A stretch of DNA of 64,000 nucleotides from Mycosarcoma maydis (GCF_000328475.2 NC_026485.1:248001-312000), one strand, 5' to 3'; shown: positions 51,229-61,769, counted from the stretch's first letter. Translations and numbers: made by a program. The notes: generated by a model from the sequence alone, not told the origin.

Positions 51229-52491
51229 TTTCTAAGCGATTCCTCAACTCGGTGACGGATGAAACCAACCTGGTCATCTGGCAGAAGTGGCTTTGCAATT
51301 GCTGACAGTGTCAATCATGCGAATAGAGCCAAGAGGGAGCACATTCTGCATCAGGCAAGAAAGCCCCTTGGGGATACATGCCCCTTCTATCGCGCTTGGT
51401 AACTCAATTAGCTTGATGCCTATGAAGAGCTCCCCCAAACGAGGTTTGGGTGCCTCTAGTCGAGCGTCGACGCCAATCGAAGGCGTGAGAAACACTCTGG
51501 AATGCAATGGATGATAATTGGCATGAGAACAGTCACGAATGTCTGATCTTTCTCACGCAAACAACAGTCGACCGAGCATCTTAGCTGACATTCGTGATTC
51601 GTGATTGTGGGTGCGCCCACGCCTAATCACGAATGTAAGGGCGCTGGAGAGGCTTCTCTTCCCTTTATCGTTACACCTAGCTCGAGCAACTTGGACGCTA
51701 TGAAGATTTTGTGATGAACAGTCACGAATGTCGCCAGCAAGCCGCAAATGTGGCTTGGAAAGGCCGCTCGCCATGCTCTGCGTGAAAGTAGTCCTTAGAT
51801 GACGCCACAGTTTTTGCCAACCAGGATCAAGTAGCCCGAGATAAGCAGCAACGTCTTTGCTGTCGAGCACGTGCAGAGCAGGCCACATTTGTGATCGATG
51901 AGAGGAGATGGCTTTCGAGCTTCCGAGTCAGTAGCCGTCGTCCTCAATGCAAAAAAGTTCAGTCCCAGGTTCAGTAGAGCTTCAATCATGATTGTCTTTT
52001 AGAAGCTGACATAACTTACACGATAACTCACAGACTTGTGACTCGTGTAGATGGTGCGCGGTGCGTGATCCGCGCGCGATTTTTGGCACTGTCACGTTTC
52101 GAGGTGTAACAATTTTCGATCAGTTAGACAAATCTGTGAATCGTGAATCACGAATCGTGTCTTCAGCTGATCGGTCTGTGCGTTGCTGCTTGCACGTGAG
52201 GAAAAGAAGTGTGGAGCTGACGAACGTCTTTTGAGTTGCACAAGCTGTTTCGTGTTTGACTGACGCGGCTTCAATCGTAAATCACGAATGACAGGGCAGC
52301 GGTTTGAGTTTCAATTCTTGCTTTCAAGTTCCATCTCCAACACCGTCTTCTGTCTCATCAGCACTTGTTCTCGTACAACCAGCGCTCGAATCAAGGCCTA
52401 CGGATCTACTGCAACCACAGCGCACCTCACGTCAGCTCGCCCCACAGTCGCCTGTACTGACTTTCATCCCCCGCGGCATCCTTTCATCATC
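51229..52491. other. Intergenic, right edge of the island and PRE7 promoter
   Basis: No gene supported. The dispersed element reappears here (51,590-51,635 and 52,134-52,160), marking the return to the normal intergenic type. Confidence 0.5.
52134..52160. repeat. Palindromic dispersed element
   Basis: GTGAATCGTGAATCACGAATCGTG, two units around an inverted copy, the same arrangement as at 42.2 kb. Confidence 0.75.
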
Positions 52492-53358
52492 ATGTCGCTC
52501 TTTGGAACGTTCCCTGGCTCTTCCCGCGGACCAGCAGCAGCGTCAGCGCTCAAGGACCACATGGTGGGCCACCAATTCTCGCCATACGATTCGAACGGTG
52601 GCAGTATTGCTGCCGTCTGTGGTACAGACTTCTGCGTAATTGCGTCCGACACACGTCAGTCGACTGGTTACAACATTCAGACGCGCTACAAGCCTAAAGT
52701 ATTCCGACTGAACGACAAGGCTACACTTGCCACCAATGGGTTCGCTGCGGATGCGGAAGCGCTCGTCTCGCACGTTCGTCAGAGGCTCGAAATGTACCGT
52801 CATGCACATGGTCGATCGATGCCGCTCCACTCGATTGCGCGTATGATTTCGACCATCCTATACGGAAAGCGGTTTTTCCCTTACTACGTGTACAACATTC
52901 TCGGCGGTCTCGATGAAGAAGGAAAGGGTGCAGTGTATTCGTTTGATCCCGTGGGAAGCTACGAAAGAGAGTTTTGCAGGGCTGCAGGTGCAGCTCAGTC
53001 GCTGATCCAGCCATTCTTCGACAACCAGATCATGTTCCGAAACCAAACATCCACGCCGGAACGTACTGTGCCCACTCCAGGCCAGATGACACTTGGAGAG
53101 GTGTTGAAGATCGTCGTGGACTCGTTCACTTCCGCCACGGAGCGACATATCGAGGTTGGCGATGGGCTCGAGGTGTTTGTTGTCAGGACGCCCGCTAGTG
53201 CAAGTGGCCAGGGCGAGGGTGCAAAGGGTGCTGCTGCTGTGGATCTCAGCACTCTGCCCTCCGATGTACCTTTCAGCGTCGCAGAAGCAGTCGGTGGAGA
53301 GGACGAGCAACAGCAAGGCGCTGTCATGGTCATCAGGCGCGAACTCAAGAAGGATTAG
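52492..53358 (+). CDS. PRE7: 20S proteasome subunit beta-6
   Basis: This is a structural, non-catalytic beta subunit of the proteasome core. From ATG 52492 the protein is 288 residues. The family order is clear: HQFSPYDSNGGSIAAVCGTDF, ASDTRQSTGYNIQTRYKPKVF, a long ILYGKRFFPYYVYNILGGLDEEG segment, KGAVYSFDPVGSYERE, and a C-terminal half with QPFFDNQ and TSATERHIEVGDGLEVF. These motifs match beta-6 (yeast Pre7, human PSMB1). No Thr is exposed by a GTT propeptide site, as expected for an inactive subunit. An insertion of about 35 residues rich in Gly/Ala/Asp lies near the end (ASGQGEGAKG ... EAVGGEDEQQQG). The frame is open back to 52288 but without similarity; 52492 has the family start and a CATCATCATG context. 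Confidence 0.95.
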   Translation: MSLFGTFPGSSRGPAAASALKDHMVGHQFSPYDSNGGSIAAVCGTDFCVIASDTRQSTGYNIQTRYKPKVFRLNDKATLATNGFAADAEALVSHVRQRLEMYRHAHGRSMPLHSIARMISTILYGKRFFPYYVYNILGGLDEEGKGAVYSFDPVGSYEREFCRAAGAAQSLIQPFFDNQIMFRNQTSTPERTVPTPGQMTLGEVLKIVVDSFTSATERHIEVGDGLEVFVVRTPASASGQGEGAKGAAAVDLSTLPSDVPFSVAEAVGGEDEQQQGAVMVIRRELKKD

Positions 53359-53514
53359 ACTCAGCGATCGAAACTAGTGCACGTGCTGGTCTCATTGCCA
53401 GTCTTCTGTAGCATTACTCAGTCACTCGTCATACACAGGTTTGCTCGTCATAGAGGATGTTTGTCGTCTTGTGTTGGCGAGTCAAGTCAGGGCTGGCGCA
53501 GTCAAGACATGAAG

Positions 53515-55956
53515 CTAAAGCGGCTCGTCGTCACGTGCTTCAGCTGGAACAGCCAAGCTAGACTGAACAATAAACGCATCCGCTACGCCGGCTTGTTTGA
53601 GGAGTCCGACTCGGACCCAATAGTCGAGTGCGTCCCTGGCGTCTTTTTCTCTTTGTAGGTTGAGTTGTTCCATGACGTCGGAGAGTGTGACGAGATTGGC
53701 GCCGGTTGTGGGCGAAGCGTCTTCGGCCGAGGCGGTACGCGTTTTGCAGCGCGAGATCACCTCTAGTGTCGACGCTTGGATCAAGCTGCATTCGACCGAG
53801 ATGGTCTGGCCCGAGTCGAGTTGGACGTCCAATTCGACGCTTCCGAGGTGGTTGAGCCAATGCAGCTTGCGCATCGCTTTCGACTGTCGGTACGTCTTGC
53901 TGTACTCCTCCTGCGCTTGTAGGAAGAGAGGGGGGAGAGTGAACTCTGTCACCGGCGCAGGCGTGCCCATCTGCACACCTCCAGGATTAGCTGCAGTCTG
54001 ACGCACACCACTGTTAGGCTTGGTCGTATTTTCCGGCCAAAACTGACGCGAAATAATCAATGGATGCAACCTGGAAACCATACCTTGCACTGCAGATGTC
54101 GAAGCAGGCGCAGCCAGTCGTCGTCGTTGGTGCACCTCGCTATCGATTCGACGAGATTCAGTGACATCGCCAAGCATTACATCGCACTTGCCCATGTTCT
54201 TCTCTCCAAACCGCTTCTTGAGAATCATATTGTTGCGATACTCTCTCATCGCTTTGTACCCTTTCACTTGCACCAGCTGGTCGGCCATGCTCTTTTCCAA
54301 AGCAGCAATGAACCCACTTCGATCGTCAAAAATGCTCGTCAGCATCGAGACGATGTCTTTGGACGTTGACATGCGGTAGCCGCTACCTGCTTCCACGGGT
54401 TTGGGTACCCAAGCGGGGTCGTCCCAGTCTTCTTCGGAAGAGGCATCGCTGTCTGAAGCGTGCGAGCTGTTGGCAGCGCGTCGCGAATTGGCGAATCGAC
54501 GTTTGCCACTTGGGTTTCCAGAGCGCGTTGCAGCTGCAGCGGTACTGGTCTGCAGTGACCGTCGAGGTCGACGTCTGCGCTTGTTTTCAGACTGGCTTTC
54601 CTGGTGCTGCTCTTCCTGATCCGCTCGCTCCAGTTCATCCTTGAGCAAGGTGAAGTCAGGATCGTCTCCCAACATTGACGCTACGATCACCAACACTGTA
54701 TCCTTCCTTGCGCGCAGATACCTTCTGAGGGGCGACACGACACGCGACAGCACTACGCCCGTTGGATCTACCTCGCGTAGAGAGCGAACGAGATGCACAT
54801 ACATCTGGATGATATCGCGGGTGTGGGCGCCCGGATGCAACAGTCGCATGTGCAACGATTGCGAGAGTGTCTTGGCAACGCTAAGCCTTTGATCTGCGTT
54901 GTTCAGGCTCAGCCGCAGGTCATCGAGCGCTGCTGACGACTCTGGGTATAACGCGACCAGGTCGAATAGCTGCGCAGCGCGCGTGAGGCAGAGCGCTTTG
55001 TCCAGCTGGTAGTCGAGCCGAGTCTGCCATGTAGATTGATCTGCAGAGTCTACGTCGGGCATTTCTTCATCCAAAACAGACGAGACGTGTTGCTGACGAC
55101 ACATCTGACGAATAGCAGCAAAGCGTGGTTTGACCTCGTCGTCGAGCCATTGTTGCAGCACGCGACGAGCAGCATAATCGAGCGGCAGCACAGAGTCTTG
55201 TGGCCGCACGTCCTCTGCACCGATCACCGCTCGGACTTTGCGCGAGATCTCGAGATGCACCACTCGGGTGAGCAAGATCAGTGCTGGCTGTGTCAGACCT
55301 GCCGTGTTGATATGAGCGACAAATGTTGCGTGCAGGTCCGTGTCGTTCTGATCGCTTACCAGGTGTTCGAGATGTGAACGTAGCGCATCTGCGGCTCGTG
55401 CATCGAAGCAAGAGCGCACATATGCTTGAAGCGGCTTGAGAAGTCGATTTCGGTCGCTCGAAAGGCTTTCAAAGATCGATCCTTCGGAGTAAGGAGATAG
55501 CCAAGCTCGAAACCAGTGTGATATGGTAACGAGAGTGCAGGGTAAGTCGTCACCTAGCGTCGAAAAGCCTGTTCCCTGTTCATGAGCAGTAGTGACACCA
55601 CACTCCAATGCAACTTTGCGAATCCTTTGTAGACACCTGTCAATGTAATGGTGAGACAGAGCGATTAGGCTCGGACTGGGTGATGATAGGTTTGTCTTGG
55701 AGCTTGATGGTACTGAAACGTCGCTGGCGTGAAGTTCATGAAGGGCGTTGCTGGCTTCTGCATCTAGGATAAAGGAGTCAGCCTCGAAACTGTAGAAGCG
55801 ACAGTCCAAAGGCGCTACTGGCTCGAGATACTGCATCAGCACAGTATACGCATGTAATGATGGCAGCAGGATAGAGCAAGAGGTGCGGGCAGATGGCTGT
55901 TTGTGATGGCGCGTCAAGCTGTGCAGTGCATGCTGCCAGGCCTGTGTGAGCGACAT
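53515..55956 (-). CDS. APC2: Anaphase-promoting complex subunit 2 (cullin)
   Basis: Apc2 is the cullin scaffold of the APC/C ubiquitin ligase and carries the RING subunit Apc11. The 813-residue protein (human APC2 is of similar size) has a poorly conserved helical N-terminal half. The cullin homology region spans about 530-700: DIVSMLTSIFDDRSGFIAAL, YRNNMILKKRFGEKNMGKCD, VMLGDVTESRRIDSEV, and LHPLIISRQFWPENTT. A C-terminal winged-helix domain lies at about 735-800 (LVTLSDVMEQLNL ... ALDYWVRVGLLKQ). The KKRFGE...C.VML.D...SRR signature is particular to Apc2 rather than Cul1-4. A Ser/Arg/Asp-rich insertion at about 455-520 (SENKRRRRPRRS, SDSDASSEEDWDD) separates the two halves. It is convergent with PRE7 (156 bases between the stops). 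Confidence 0.88.
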   Translation of the reverse strand: MSLTQAWQHALHSLTRHHKQPSARTSCSILLPSLHAYTVLMQYLEPVAPLDCRFYSFEADSFILDAEASNALHELHASDVSVPSSSKTNLSSPSPSLIALSHHYIDRCLQRIRKVALECGVTTAHEQGTGFSTLGDDLPCTLVTISHWFRAWLSPYSEGSIFESLSSDRNRLLKPLQAYVRSCFDARAADALRSHLEHLVSDQNDTDLHATFVAHINTAGLTQPALILLTRVVHLEISRKVRAVIGAEDVRPQDSVLPLDYAARRVLQQWLDDEVKPRFAAIRQMCRQQHVSSVLDEEMPDVDSADQSTWQTRLDYQLDKALCLTRAAQLFDLVALYPESSAALDDLRLSLNNADQRLSVAKTLSQSLHMRLLHPGAHTRDIIQMYVHLVRSLREVDPTGVVLSRVVSPLRRYLRARKDTVLVIVASMLGDDPDFTLLKDELERADQEEQHQESQSENKRRRRPRRSLQTSTAAAATRSGNPSGKRRFANSRRAANSSHASDSDASSEEDWDDPAWVPKPVEAGSGYRMSTSKDIVSMLTSIFDDRSGFIAALEKSMADQLVQVKGYKAMREYRNNMILKKRFGEKNMGKCDVMLGDVTESRRIDSEVHQRRRLAAPASTSAVQGMVSRLHPLIISRQFWPENTTKPNSGVRQTAANPGGVQMGTPAPVTEFTLPPLFLQAQEEYSKTYRQSKAMRKLHWLNHLGSVELDVQLDSGQTISVECSLIQASTLEVISRCKTRTASAEDASPTTGANLVTLSDVMEQLNLQREKDARDALDYWVRVGLLKQAGVADAFIVQSSLAVPAEARDDEPL

Positions 55957-56332
55957 TGTCGTCTCTACGGCGGCAGCGTGCCTGTTGCGTCTCGTGGTGA
56001 GCAGCGTGTCTTGGTTAGGTGGTCAAATCAGTGAACAGAGAAAGACGTGTATGGTGTTGATGGAACGATCTTTGTGATTGAGAACAACACTTTTGAACCA
56101 ATCGTGAATTACAAATGTACAACACGCCAAATCACGAATCGACGCACACGCGTCATGAAGCGTAATCGGATTTGTAATCGGGCCCGATGGAAAAAACTTG
56201 AGAAGCTTCCGTGTTTGAATACTCACCTCACGACTTGGCACGAACTTCCTCCACAAAAAGCCTCGTGCAACGTGAACAACGACGACCACCTCTGCTTGAC
56301 CCTGTCTTCCGTTGGCTGTCAATACTACAGGG
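55957..56332. other. Divergent promoter region, APC2 / RRP41
   Basis: No gene supported. One AATCACGAATC element lies near 56,130. Confidence 0.5.
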
Positions 56333-57250
56333 ATGGTAAGTAATACGCAGAAGCCGAGGTTCAGGACCGACGCTTGTCTCACCAACTTCAATGGATGCTG
56401 ACCTTGTTTGCTTTGAACGTGTTGTTCCCAGTCACGGGTCGAGCTCCTGAACGCAGGAGGCTTCCGCATCGATGGGCGCAAGCAATTCGAACTGAGGTCG
56501 ATCGGCATCCAACTCGGCGGCTCTCAAGACACCGCCGCGGATGGATGTGCACAGATCACGCAGGGTCTAACTATTGTATCAGCCACTGTGTTTGGCCCGC
56601 GAGAAGCTCGGTCCGGAGCCAATGTGATGCACGATCGTGCCTCTGTCAACGTCGAGGTGTCCGTAGCACCATGGGGGTCTATGGAACGTAGGCGTCGCAA
56701 TCGAGGCGACAGACGACTGGTGGAATTTGCGAATTCGATCAAGTCGACGTTTGAGCCGGTGATCCATACACATCTCTACCCACGCTCACAGATTGATATC
56801 TTCGTCCAAGTGCACCAGCAAGATGGAGGTGTTCTGCCCGCTGCCATCAATGCTTCCACATTGGCCCTGCTTGATGCCGGTATCGCTATGCAAGACTTTG
56901 TCGCCTCGGTATCGTGCGGCATTCACTCGACATCAGCTATGCTCGACCTGTCCAACACCGAGGAACAGGATCTGCCTCATGTTACAGTTGCAGTGCTACC
57001 ACGGACCAAGCAGATCACATTGGCATCGCTAGAGACGAGGTTGCATGTGGAACGCTTTGAACAGATTTTCACTCTAGCTATTCAGGCGGTGGCTGTGCTG
57101 CACAACGAGATGGAGTTGGCAGTAAGGGACAGAACAAAGACGTTGGTGCATGCTATGACTGGGAGAACCATCGAGTCCGAGACAGCGGTCCACCACGACC
57201 AAGATGCAGAGCACGATAGTCCGGATCACGACGATATCATGCTCGCTTGA
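56333..57250 (+). CDS. RRP41: Exosome core subunit Rrp41 (start codon directly before the intron)
   Basis: Rrp41 is an RNase PH-fold subunit of the six-member exosome ring. Exon 1 contributes only the ATG (56333-56335), immediately followed by GTAAGT. The 96-base intron ends TTCCCAG and exon 2 runs 56432-57250, for 273 residues. The protein then reads SRVELLNAGGFRIDGRKQFELRSI, QITQGLTIVSATVFGPRE, SVNVEVSVAPWGSMERRRRNRGDRR, THLYPRSQIDIFVQVHQQDGGVLPAAINASTLALLDAGIAM and a matching RNase PH second half. Length is normal apart from an Asp/His-rich tail of about 25 residues. The model is favoured because the family N-terminus (VELL..GGFRIDGR) begins precisely after the acceptor; without splicing the next in-frame Met would lose about 50 conserved residues. 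Confidence 0.87.
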
Positions 57251-57571
57251 TTCAGCATTTGGCGCTATATCGTAACGCTTGCCATTCTCTGATGCAGTCT
57301 TGTACTTGTACCGAATTCATTCTCTTTCATTGCTCGTGGCTATTGGTGATTTGCTGCTCATGGAAAATGTCGCTCTGATAGGGGCTTCTCTCTTCGATTC
57401 CACCGGCGACCGCACGTGGTACAGCCAGTTGGTATAGCAAGGTCTCATCTGCTTTTCGCTTGCAACGACAAGTGTAACGGCAGGACACAGAGCAAAGGAC
57501 GAGACAACTTGTATGGGTTCCGACATACTTTGCATTTGTTTTGGGAGCATCATCTAGGTTGACAGTGAAAT
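57251..57571. other. Convergent intergenic, RRP41 / acyl-CoA ligase
   Basis: Nothing recognisable; expected to hold both 3' ends. Confidence 0.5.
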
Positions 57572-59527
57572 CTACAATCTGGGTTTGGCACTAGCAGCCT
57601 TTAGTTGGGCATGCCTTTTCCTAGCCGCCTCCTTGACGATGGCCTTGTCTACTTTACCGTTAGCGTTCCTCTCTAGAGGCTCGTCTCGGATCCAGACAAA
57701 GTCAGGGACCTCGTGCTTAGGCAGCAACTTGCGTGCTACGGCGAGCACGTCTTGCTCTGTCGGTCTGTTCTGCTTCTGATACTCGGCGCGTGGGACACAT
57801 ACGACGCCGACTGTCTCGCCGAAACGTTGGTCGGGGATGGGAACAGCTGTACAGTCAATGATCCTTCGTTCTGAATAGATCGCCGTTTCCACCTCTGTAC
57901 CGCTGATGTTTTCGCCACCACGGATGATGATGTGTTTGGATCGATCCATGACGTAGATGAAGCCATCGTCCTCTTTGCGACCAAGATCACCGGTGCGGAA
58001 GAAGCCGTCTTTGGTAAAGGCCTCTTCTGTGGCCGCTTTTTTACCCCAGTAGCCGAGAGCGACGTTGGGACCGCGAACCCAGATTTCGCCCGTTTTGCCA
58101 TTGGCCACCTCGGTCAGCGTATCGGGGTCGATGATACGGATCTCGATGGTTGGAGGAGCACGACCGGCCGAAGTGGGTCGAGCCAAGTAGTCGTCACTGG
58201 CCAGACCCGAGGCAGCACCGTTGACTTCGGTGCTGCCGTAACCTTGACCGATGAGCATCGACGGGAACTTCTGACGAGACTCTTCGGGCAACTCTTTGGC
58301 GCTTGACGATCCGCCATGCGAAAGACCCTGGAGAGAAGGAAGCTCGTGCTTGCTGAGCACGATCTCTCGAACCATGAATCCGATTCCGAGAACGACTTGG
58401 ATCTTGTGCTGCTGGATGAGTTCGATTGCCTTTTCAAGATCGTACTTGGGCATGAGGACGATCTTGCTGCCACGCAGCACGCTGGGGCATAGGCCGGATT
58501 GAATGCCGGTAGAGTGGAAGAGAGGGATGAGGAAGATCGAGGAAGCTTGTTCGTCATCCGGTTGGGGTGTGGGGGGTGCCAATCCACGACGGACGTAGGC
58601 GCGAGCAATCGAGAAGCCAGAATTAGGACCTGCCGAAAGGAACTGACGGTGTGTAGCGGCTACGCCTTTCGGTTTACCTGTGGTACCAGAGGTATATAGC
58701 ACGGAAGCCAGGTCTTCGGGTTGAATGTCGATCTTGGGAATCGCATCGGCGGACTGGGCGACGGAAGCAAACTTGCGGTCGAGCTGGAAAGCATCAAACA
58801 CATTGTTAGCGCCGTTGGCTTGAGCCCACTCTCGCTCTTCTTGGGCCAGGATACCTGAAAAGCTGCGAGCAAAGACAGCTACACCAGATAGACCACTGTG
58901 AGCACCTGGTGTGCAGCCAAAGTCGTCGACACAGTCTGGACTGGCTTGCGTAAAAAGCTTGTGCACAAAGTTTTCCTCTGCATCTCGCAAACGTCTGAAC
59001 CTTTCCACGTCGAAAAGGGCCACTTTGGAGCCTACATCCCTGATGCAGTCGTAGATGGCCTTTCCAGGAAGGAAGGCATTGACTAGCGCCGGTACGCCTC
59101 CCAAGAGGTGTACAGCATAAAAGCCAATCACGAATTCGACATGGTTGCGGGCGACAATTGCGACTCTGTCGCCCTTTTTCACGCCAAACTGACGCGAAAG
59201 CCAGGTAGCGGTGAGCATGGCGCGCTTGTGAACATGAGCATAGGTATGTGATTCACCTTCGGCAACAATCATGGTTCTGGAAGCATAAGTTGTAGCAGCA
59301 AACATCCAAAGATCACGAACAGAGTTTGGAAGTTGCTTCCAAACCTTGGTGAGTCGGCCATTGATGAATTTGACTTGGGTCTCGAGTAGGCTTCCGGGAG
59401 CGTCGAGCAGCTTGTCGACCGTTTCGAGCGGTACAAGAGTGCTTTGGTCACGGTCACCTTTGAAGTCTTGGGGGATGGAGCGCTTGGCCAAGTGAGGAGA
59501 GGTTGGGACCGAGCTCATCTTGTTCAA
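57572..59527 (-). CDS. AMP-forming acyl-CoA ligase, peroxisomal-type (ANL superfamily)
   Basis: It activates a carboxylic acid to its CoA thioester through an acyl-AMP. The 651-residue protein has the P-loop LYTSGTTGKPKGVAATHR at about 275-292, LFHSTGIQSGL, the adenylate motif GQGYGSTEVNG, and RTGDLGRKEDDGFIYVMDRSK followed by HIIIRGGENISGTEVE. The catalytic Lys lies in RNANGKVDKAIVKEAA near the end. All core motifs are intact. The protein ends AKPRL; PRL fits the PTS1 pattern (S/A/C/P)(K/R/H)L, so peroxisomal import is likely. The substrate cannot be read from sequence; similarity in style is to medium/long-chain fatty acid or coumarate-type ligases. About 60 residues before the P-loop (around FCTPG...FDAFQLDRK) replace the usual linker. 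Confidence 0.9.
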   Translation of the reverse strand: MNKMSSVPTSPHLAKRSIPQDFKGDRDQSTLVPLETVDKLLDAPGSLLETQVKFINGRLTKVWKQLPNSVRDLWMFAATTYASRTMIVAEGESHTYAHVHKRAMLTATWLSRQFGVKKGDRVAIVARNHVEFVIGFYAVHLLGGVPALVNAFLPGKAIYDCIRDVGSKVALFDVERFRRLRDAEENFVHKLFTQASPDCVDDFGCTPGAHSGLSGVAVFARSFSGILAQEEREWAQANGANNVFDAFQLDRKFASVAQSADAIPKIDIQPEDLASVLYTSGTTGKPKGVAATHRQFLSAGPNSGFSIARAYVRRGLAPPTPQPDDEQASSIFLIPLFHSTGIQSGLCPSVLRGSKIVLMPKYDLEKAIELIQQHKIQVVLGIGFMVREIVLSKHELPSLQGLSHGGSSSAKELPEESRQKFPSMLIGQGYGSTEVNGAASGLASDDYLARPTSAGRAPPTIEIRIIDPDTLTEVANGKTGEIWVRGPNVALGYWGKKAATEEAFTKDGFFRTGDLGRKEDDGFIYVMDRSKHIIIRGGENISGTEVETAIYSERRIIDCTAVPIPDQRFGETVGVVCVPRAEYQKQNRPTEQDVLAVARKLLPKHEVPDFVWIRDEPLERNANGKVDKAIVKEAARKRHAQLKAASAKPRL

Positions 59528-60491
59528 GTAGAATTAGGCTCGAAAACGTGGGTTCTGCGGTGATTACGCGCTGCGCTGCCTTGGACGAAATCGGCTATGG
59601 CTGAGAGGACACTATCGACAAGCTGCTTGACGTGTATGAGGGTGGGAGCGAAGAGCGTTGTTGGATGCAGAGCAACAAAGGTGGCGAAGCGGGAGCCAAA
59701 GATGGAGACAGCATGCCAACTGACAAGCGCAATGGAGAAACACACACGAAAGGCACTTCTGACTGGTGAGAGGTGCGGACAGACATGGTCCATAGGCCGT
59801 GCCGGCCAACACGGATACTGACTCAGGCCGAGGACGGAAAGAGGACGACCGGAAGACCGGGATGGAAGAGAGCGGTGGAGCGGTAATGTGCGAGGTCACG
59901 AGCGTCCCCGTGCCGAATCTAGCGTGAACCGTCGTGAGTAGGCCAAACAGCTTGACACCCTAAGCGTGAACTTGTCAAGTAACGTTGTATGGATCGCTCA
60001 CGGCTTCTTCACTCGCTAAGCCCAAGTTATTCACGATTATCATTCGTGATTCTCGATTAACGATTGTTATTGATATTCGTGAATGTTGACTATTCAATAG
60101 ACTAATACCCCGCACTCGTGACTGGTCTCCACCCGGCTGGACGAGCGGCTAATGATCGCGCATCGGAGTATCTTGCGATGCCGAATATACAGTGTATTTT
60201 TTCACGATTATCCGCCGTTGCATCGAGAATCGTGAATGCAAAGCCCGATCCACCAACGCTGTAAAAGACACCGATCCACACAATCACGAAAATAGCCAGG
60301 TTAGAGCTGAATGCAACCAAGGCACGACGTGCAAGGCTTCCATTTCAAGAGACAGGGTTAAACTGCACCTTGGCATTCCATACACGATATACTCACACTG
60401 ACAAACTAAGTTATGGCAATTGCATTTGTGATTTGTGATTTGCGATTTGATCCGATACGAGGAGCGCTATTCGGCGCTTGTGACTGTGTGA
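59528..60491. other. Promoter region of the acyl-CoA ligase gene and SDR 3' flank
   Basis: No gene supported. Degenerate dispersed elements lie at about 60,030-60,090, 60,195-60,235 and 60,420-60,450. Confidence 0.5.
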
Positions 60492-61769
60492 CTACTTTTG
60501 GTGAATGTTACCGTCAGCGCTACGGAATTCTTTTGCATACGTCATAAAGGTATCCGTAGCACCGAGTCCGATATGAATGGCGCGCAAGATCCAAGCTGGC
60601 AGCACCTTGTTGTAGCTCAGGACATACATGGCTCGAGGGATATAGACGATTCTGCTCTTGTCTCCTTCGAGCACGTCGATAATCTTGGTGGCCGCCTGAG
60701 GAATGGTAAGCGTTGGCAGCAGGAACTGGTCGTGCGTGTCGAGCATTCGACCTTCGGTCATCTTGGATTCGATCTTGAGTGGGCAGACGATGGAGCTGCG
60801 CACATTGTCCACCTTGTGGTAAGCATGCAGCTCGGCCGAGAGCGACGAGTGCAACGAGACGGTGGCTGCCTTGGATGCGTTGTAGGCAGCGTTGGCTGGA
60901 AGCTCAACGTAGGCGGCGCCAGAGCCGATGATGAGGATGTGTCCACCCCATCCGTTTTTGGCCTGTTTGTAAGGGCGGTCTTTTACTCCACCATCGGGGA
61001 GCATGTGTTCGCCAAACGTTTTCAGGGTTGCCATGACGCCGTGGAAGTTGACTTCGGAGACGTGCTTGGCGAGTGAGTAGGGGAACTGTTGCTCTGTGTC
61101 GAGCAAGAACGAGTGTCGTGCGATACCAGCGCCGAGCAGCAGCATGGTACAGTAACCCAGCTTGTCCTCGACCTGTTTTTTGGCGTTGAGAAGCGACTGG
61201 ATGTCAGTGACATCAGTCTTGATGTAGAGAGTCTCTAGTCCGTGTTCTGACTTGTCTGGCAAGTCGAGAACGACGACGGTGGCGCCTTTTTGACGGAGAA
61301 GTTTGCAGACATGGCCACAGATACCTCTGGCACCGCCGGTGATGACAACAATGTGCTCATTCCATCGAATCGGCCTGCGGGACTGGCGATCGATGATGAG
61401 ACGATTGCCTATGGCGTTGATCGTCTTGAACAGCCGGATGAGCAGATACCATTTGGCAAGTCGGTTGGCGCGATTGCTCCAACCAGCGCCGAAATCAGCC
61501 GCCAGAAGCGACAGCTTTTCGCGTCGACTGAGATCGGTCCTATCTCTGAGAAACTTGAGATTGTTGGTGCCGCCGACGATTCTGACAAGTGAAAGTATGG
61601 TTGCGATGGTCGAGAGCCCATTCGAGTGGAAAAGTGGACGCAAGAAGTTGTTGACAAAGGCATCGATGGTGAATGCGTTGGGTTTGTCGCGGTGGTTGAC
61701 GGCCCTCTTGAGCGCATCGTTGAGCGGCGTTGCTGACGTAGTCGAGGCAGAAGAGTGAGGGCTCGACAT
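60492..61769 (-). CDS. Short-chain dehydrogenase/reductase (SDR), membrane-associated type
   Basis: From Met 61769 the protein is 425 residues. Residues 1-135 are an N-terminal extension with weakly hydrophobic segments, as in lipid-linked SDR16C-type enzymes. The Rossmann fold follows: WNEHIVVITGGARGICG (about 137-152), VVVLDLPDKSE, TDVTD, a GAGIARHSF stretch, SEVNFHGVMATLKTF, then the catalytic Ser283 (LIIGSGAAYVEL) and Tyr296/Lys300 (YNASK). The cofactor motif departs from TGxxxGxG: Cys151 sits where the last Gly is expected. The usual NNAG is LGAG. Substrate is probably a lipid, sterol or retinoid-like alcohol by family, but this is inference. The frame opens further to 61916, but the extra 49 residues are Cys-rich and look like translated leader. 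Confidence 0.83.
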   Translation of the reverse strand: MSSPHSSASTTSATPLNDALKRAVNHRDKPNAFTIDAFVNNFLRPLFHSNGLSTIATILSLVRIVGGTNNLKFLRDRTDLSRREKLSLLAADFGAGWSNRANRLAKWYLLIRLFKTINAIGNRLIIDRQSRRPIRWNEHIVVITGGARGICGHVCKLLRQKGATVVVLDLPDKSEHGLETLYIKTDVTDIQSLLNAKKQVEDKLGYCTMLLLGAGIARHSFLLDTEQQFPYSLAKHVSEVNFHGVMATLKTFGEHMLPDGGVKDRPYKQAKNGWGGHILIIGSGAAYVELPANAAYNASKAATVSLHSSLSAELHAYHKVDNVRSSIVCPLKIESKMTEGRMLDTHDQFLLPTLTIPQAATKIIDVLEGDKSRIVYIPRAMYVLSYNKVLPAWILRAIHIGLGATDTFMTYAKEFRSADGNIHQK

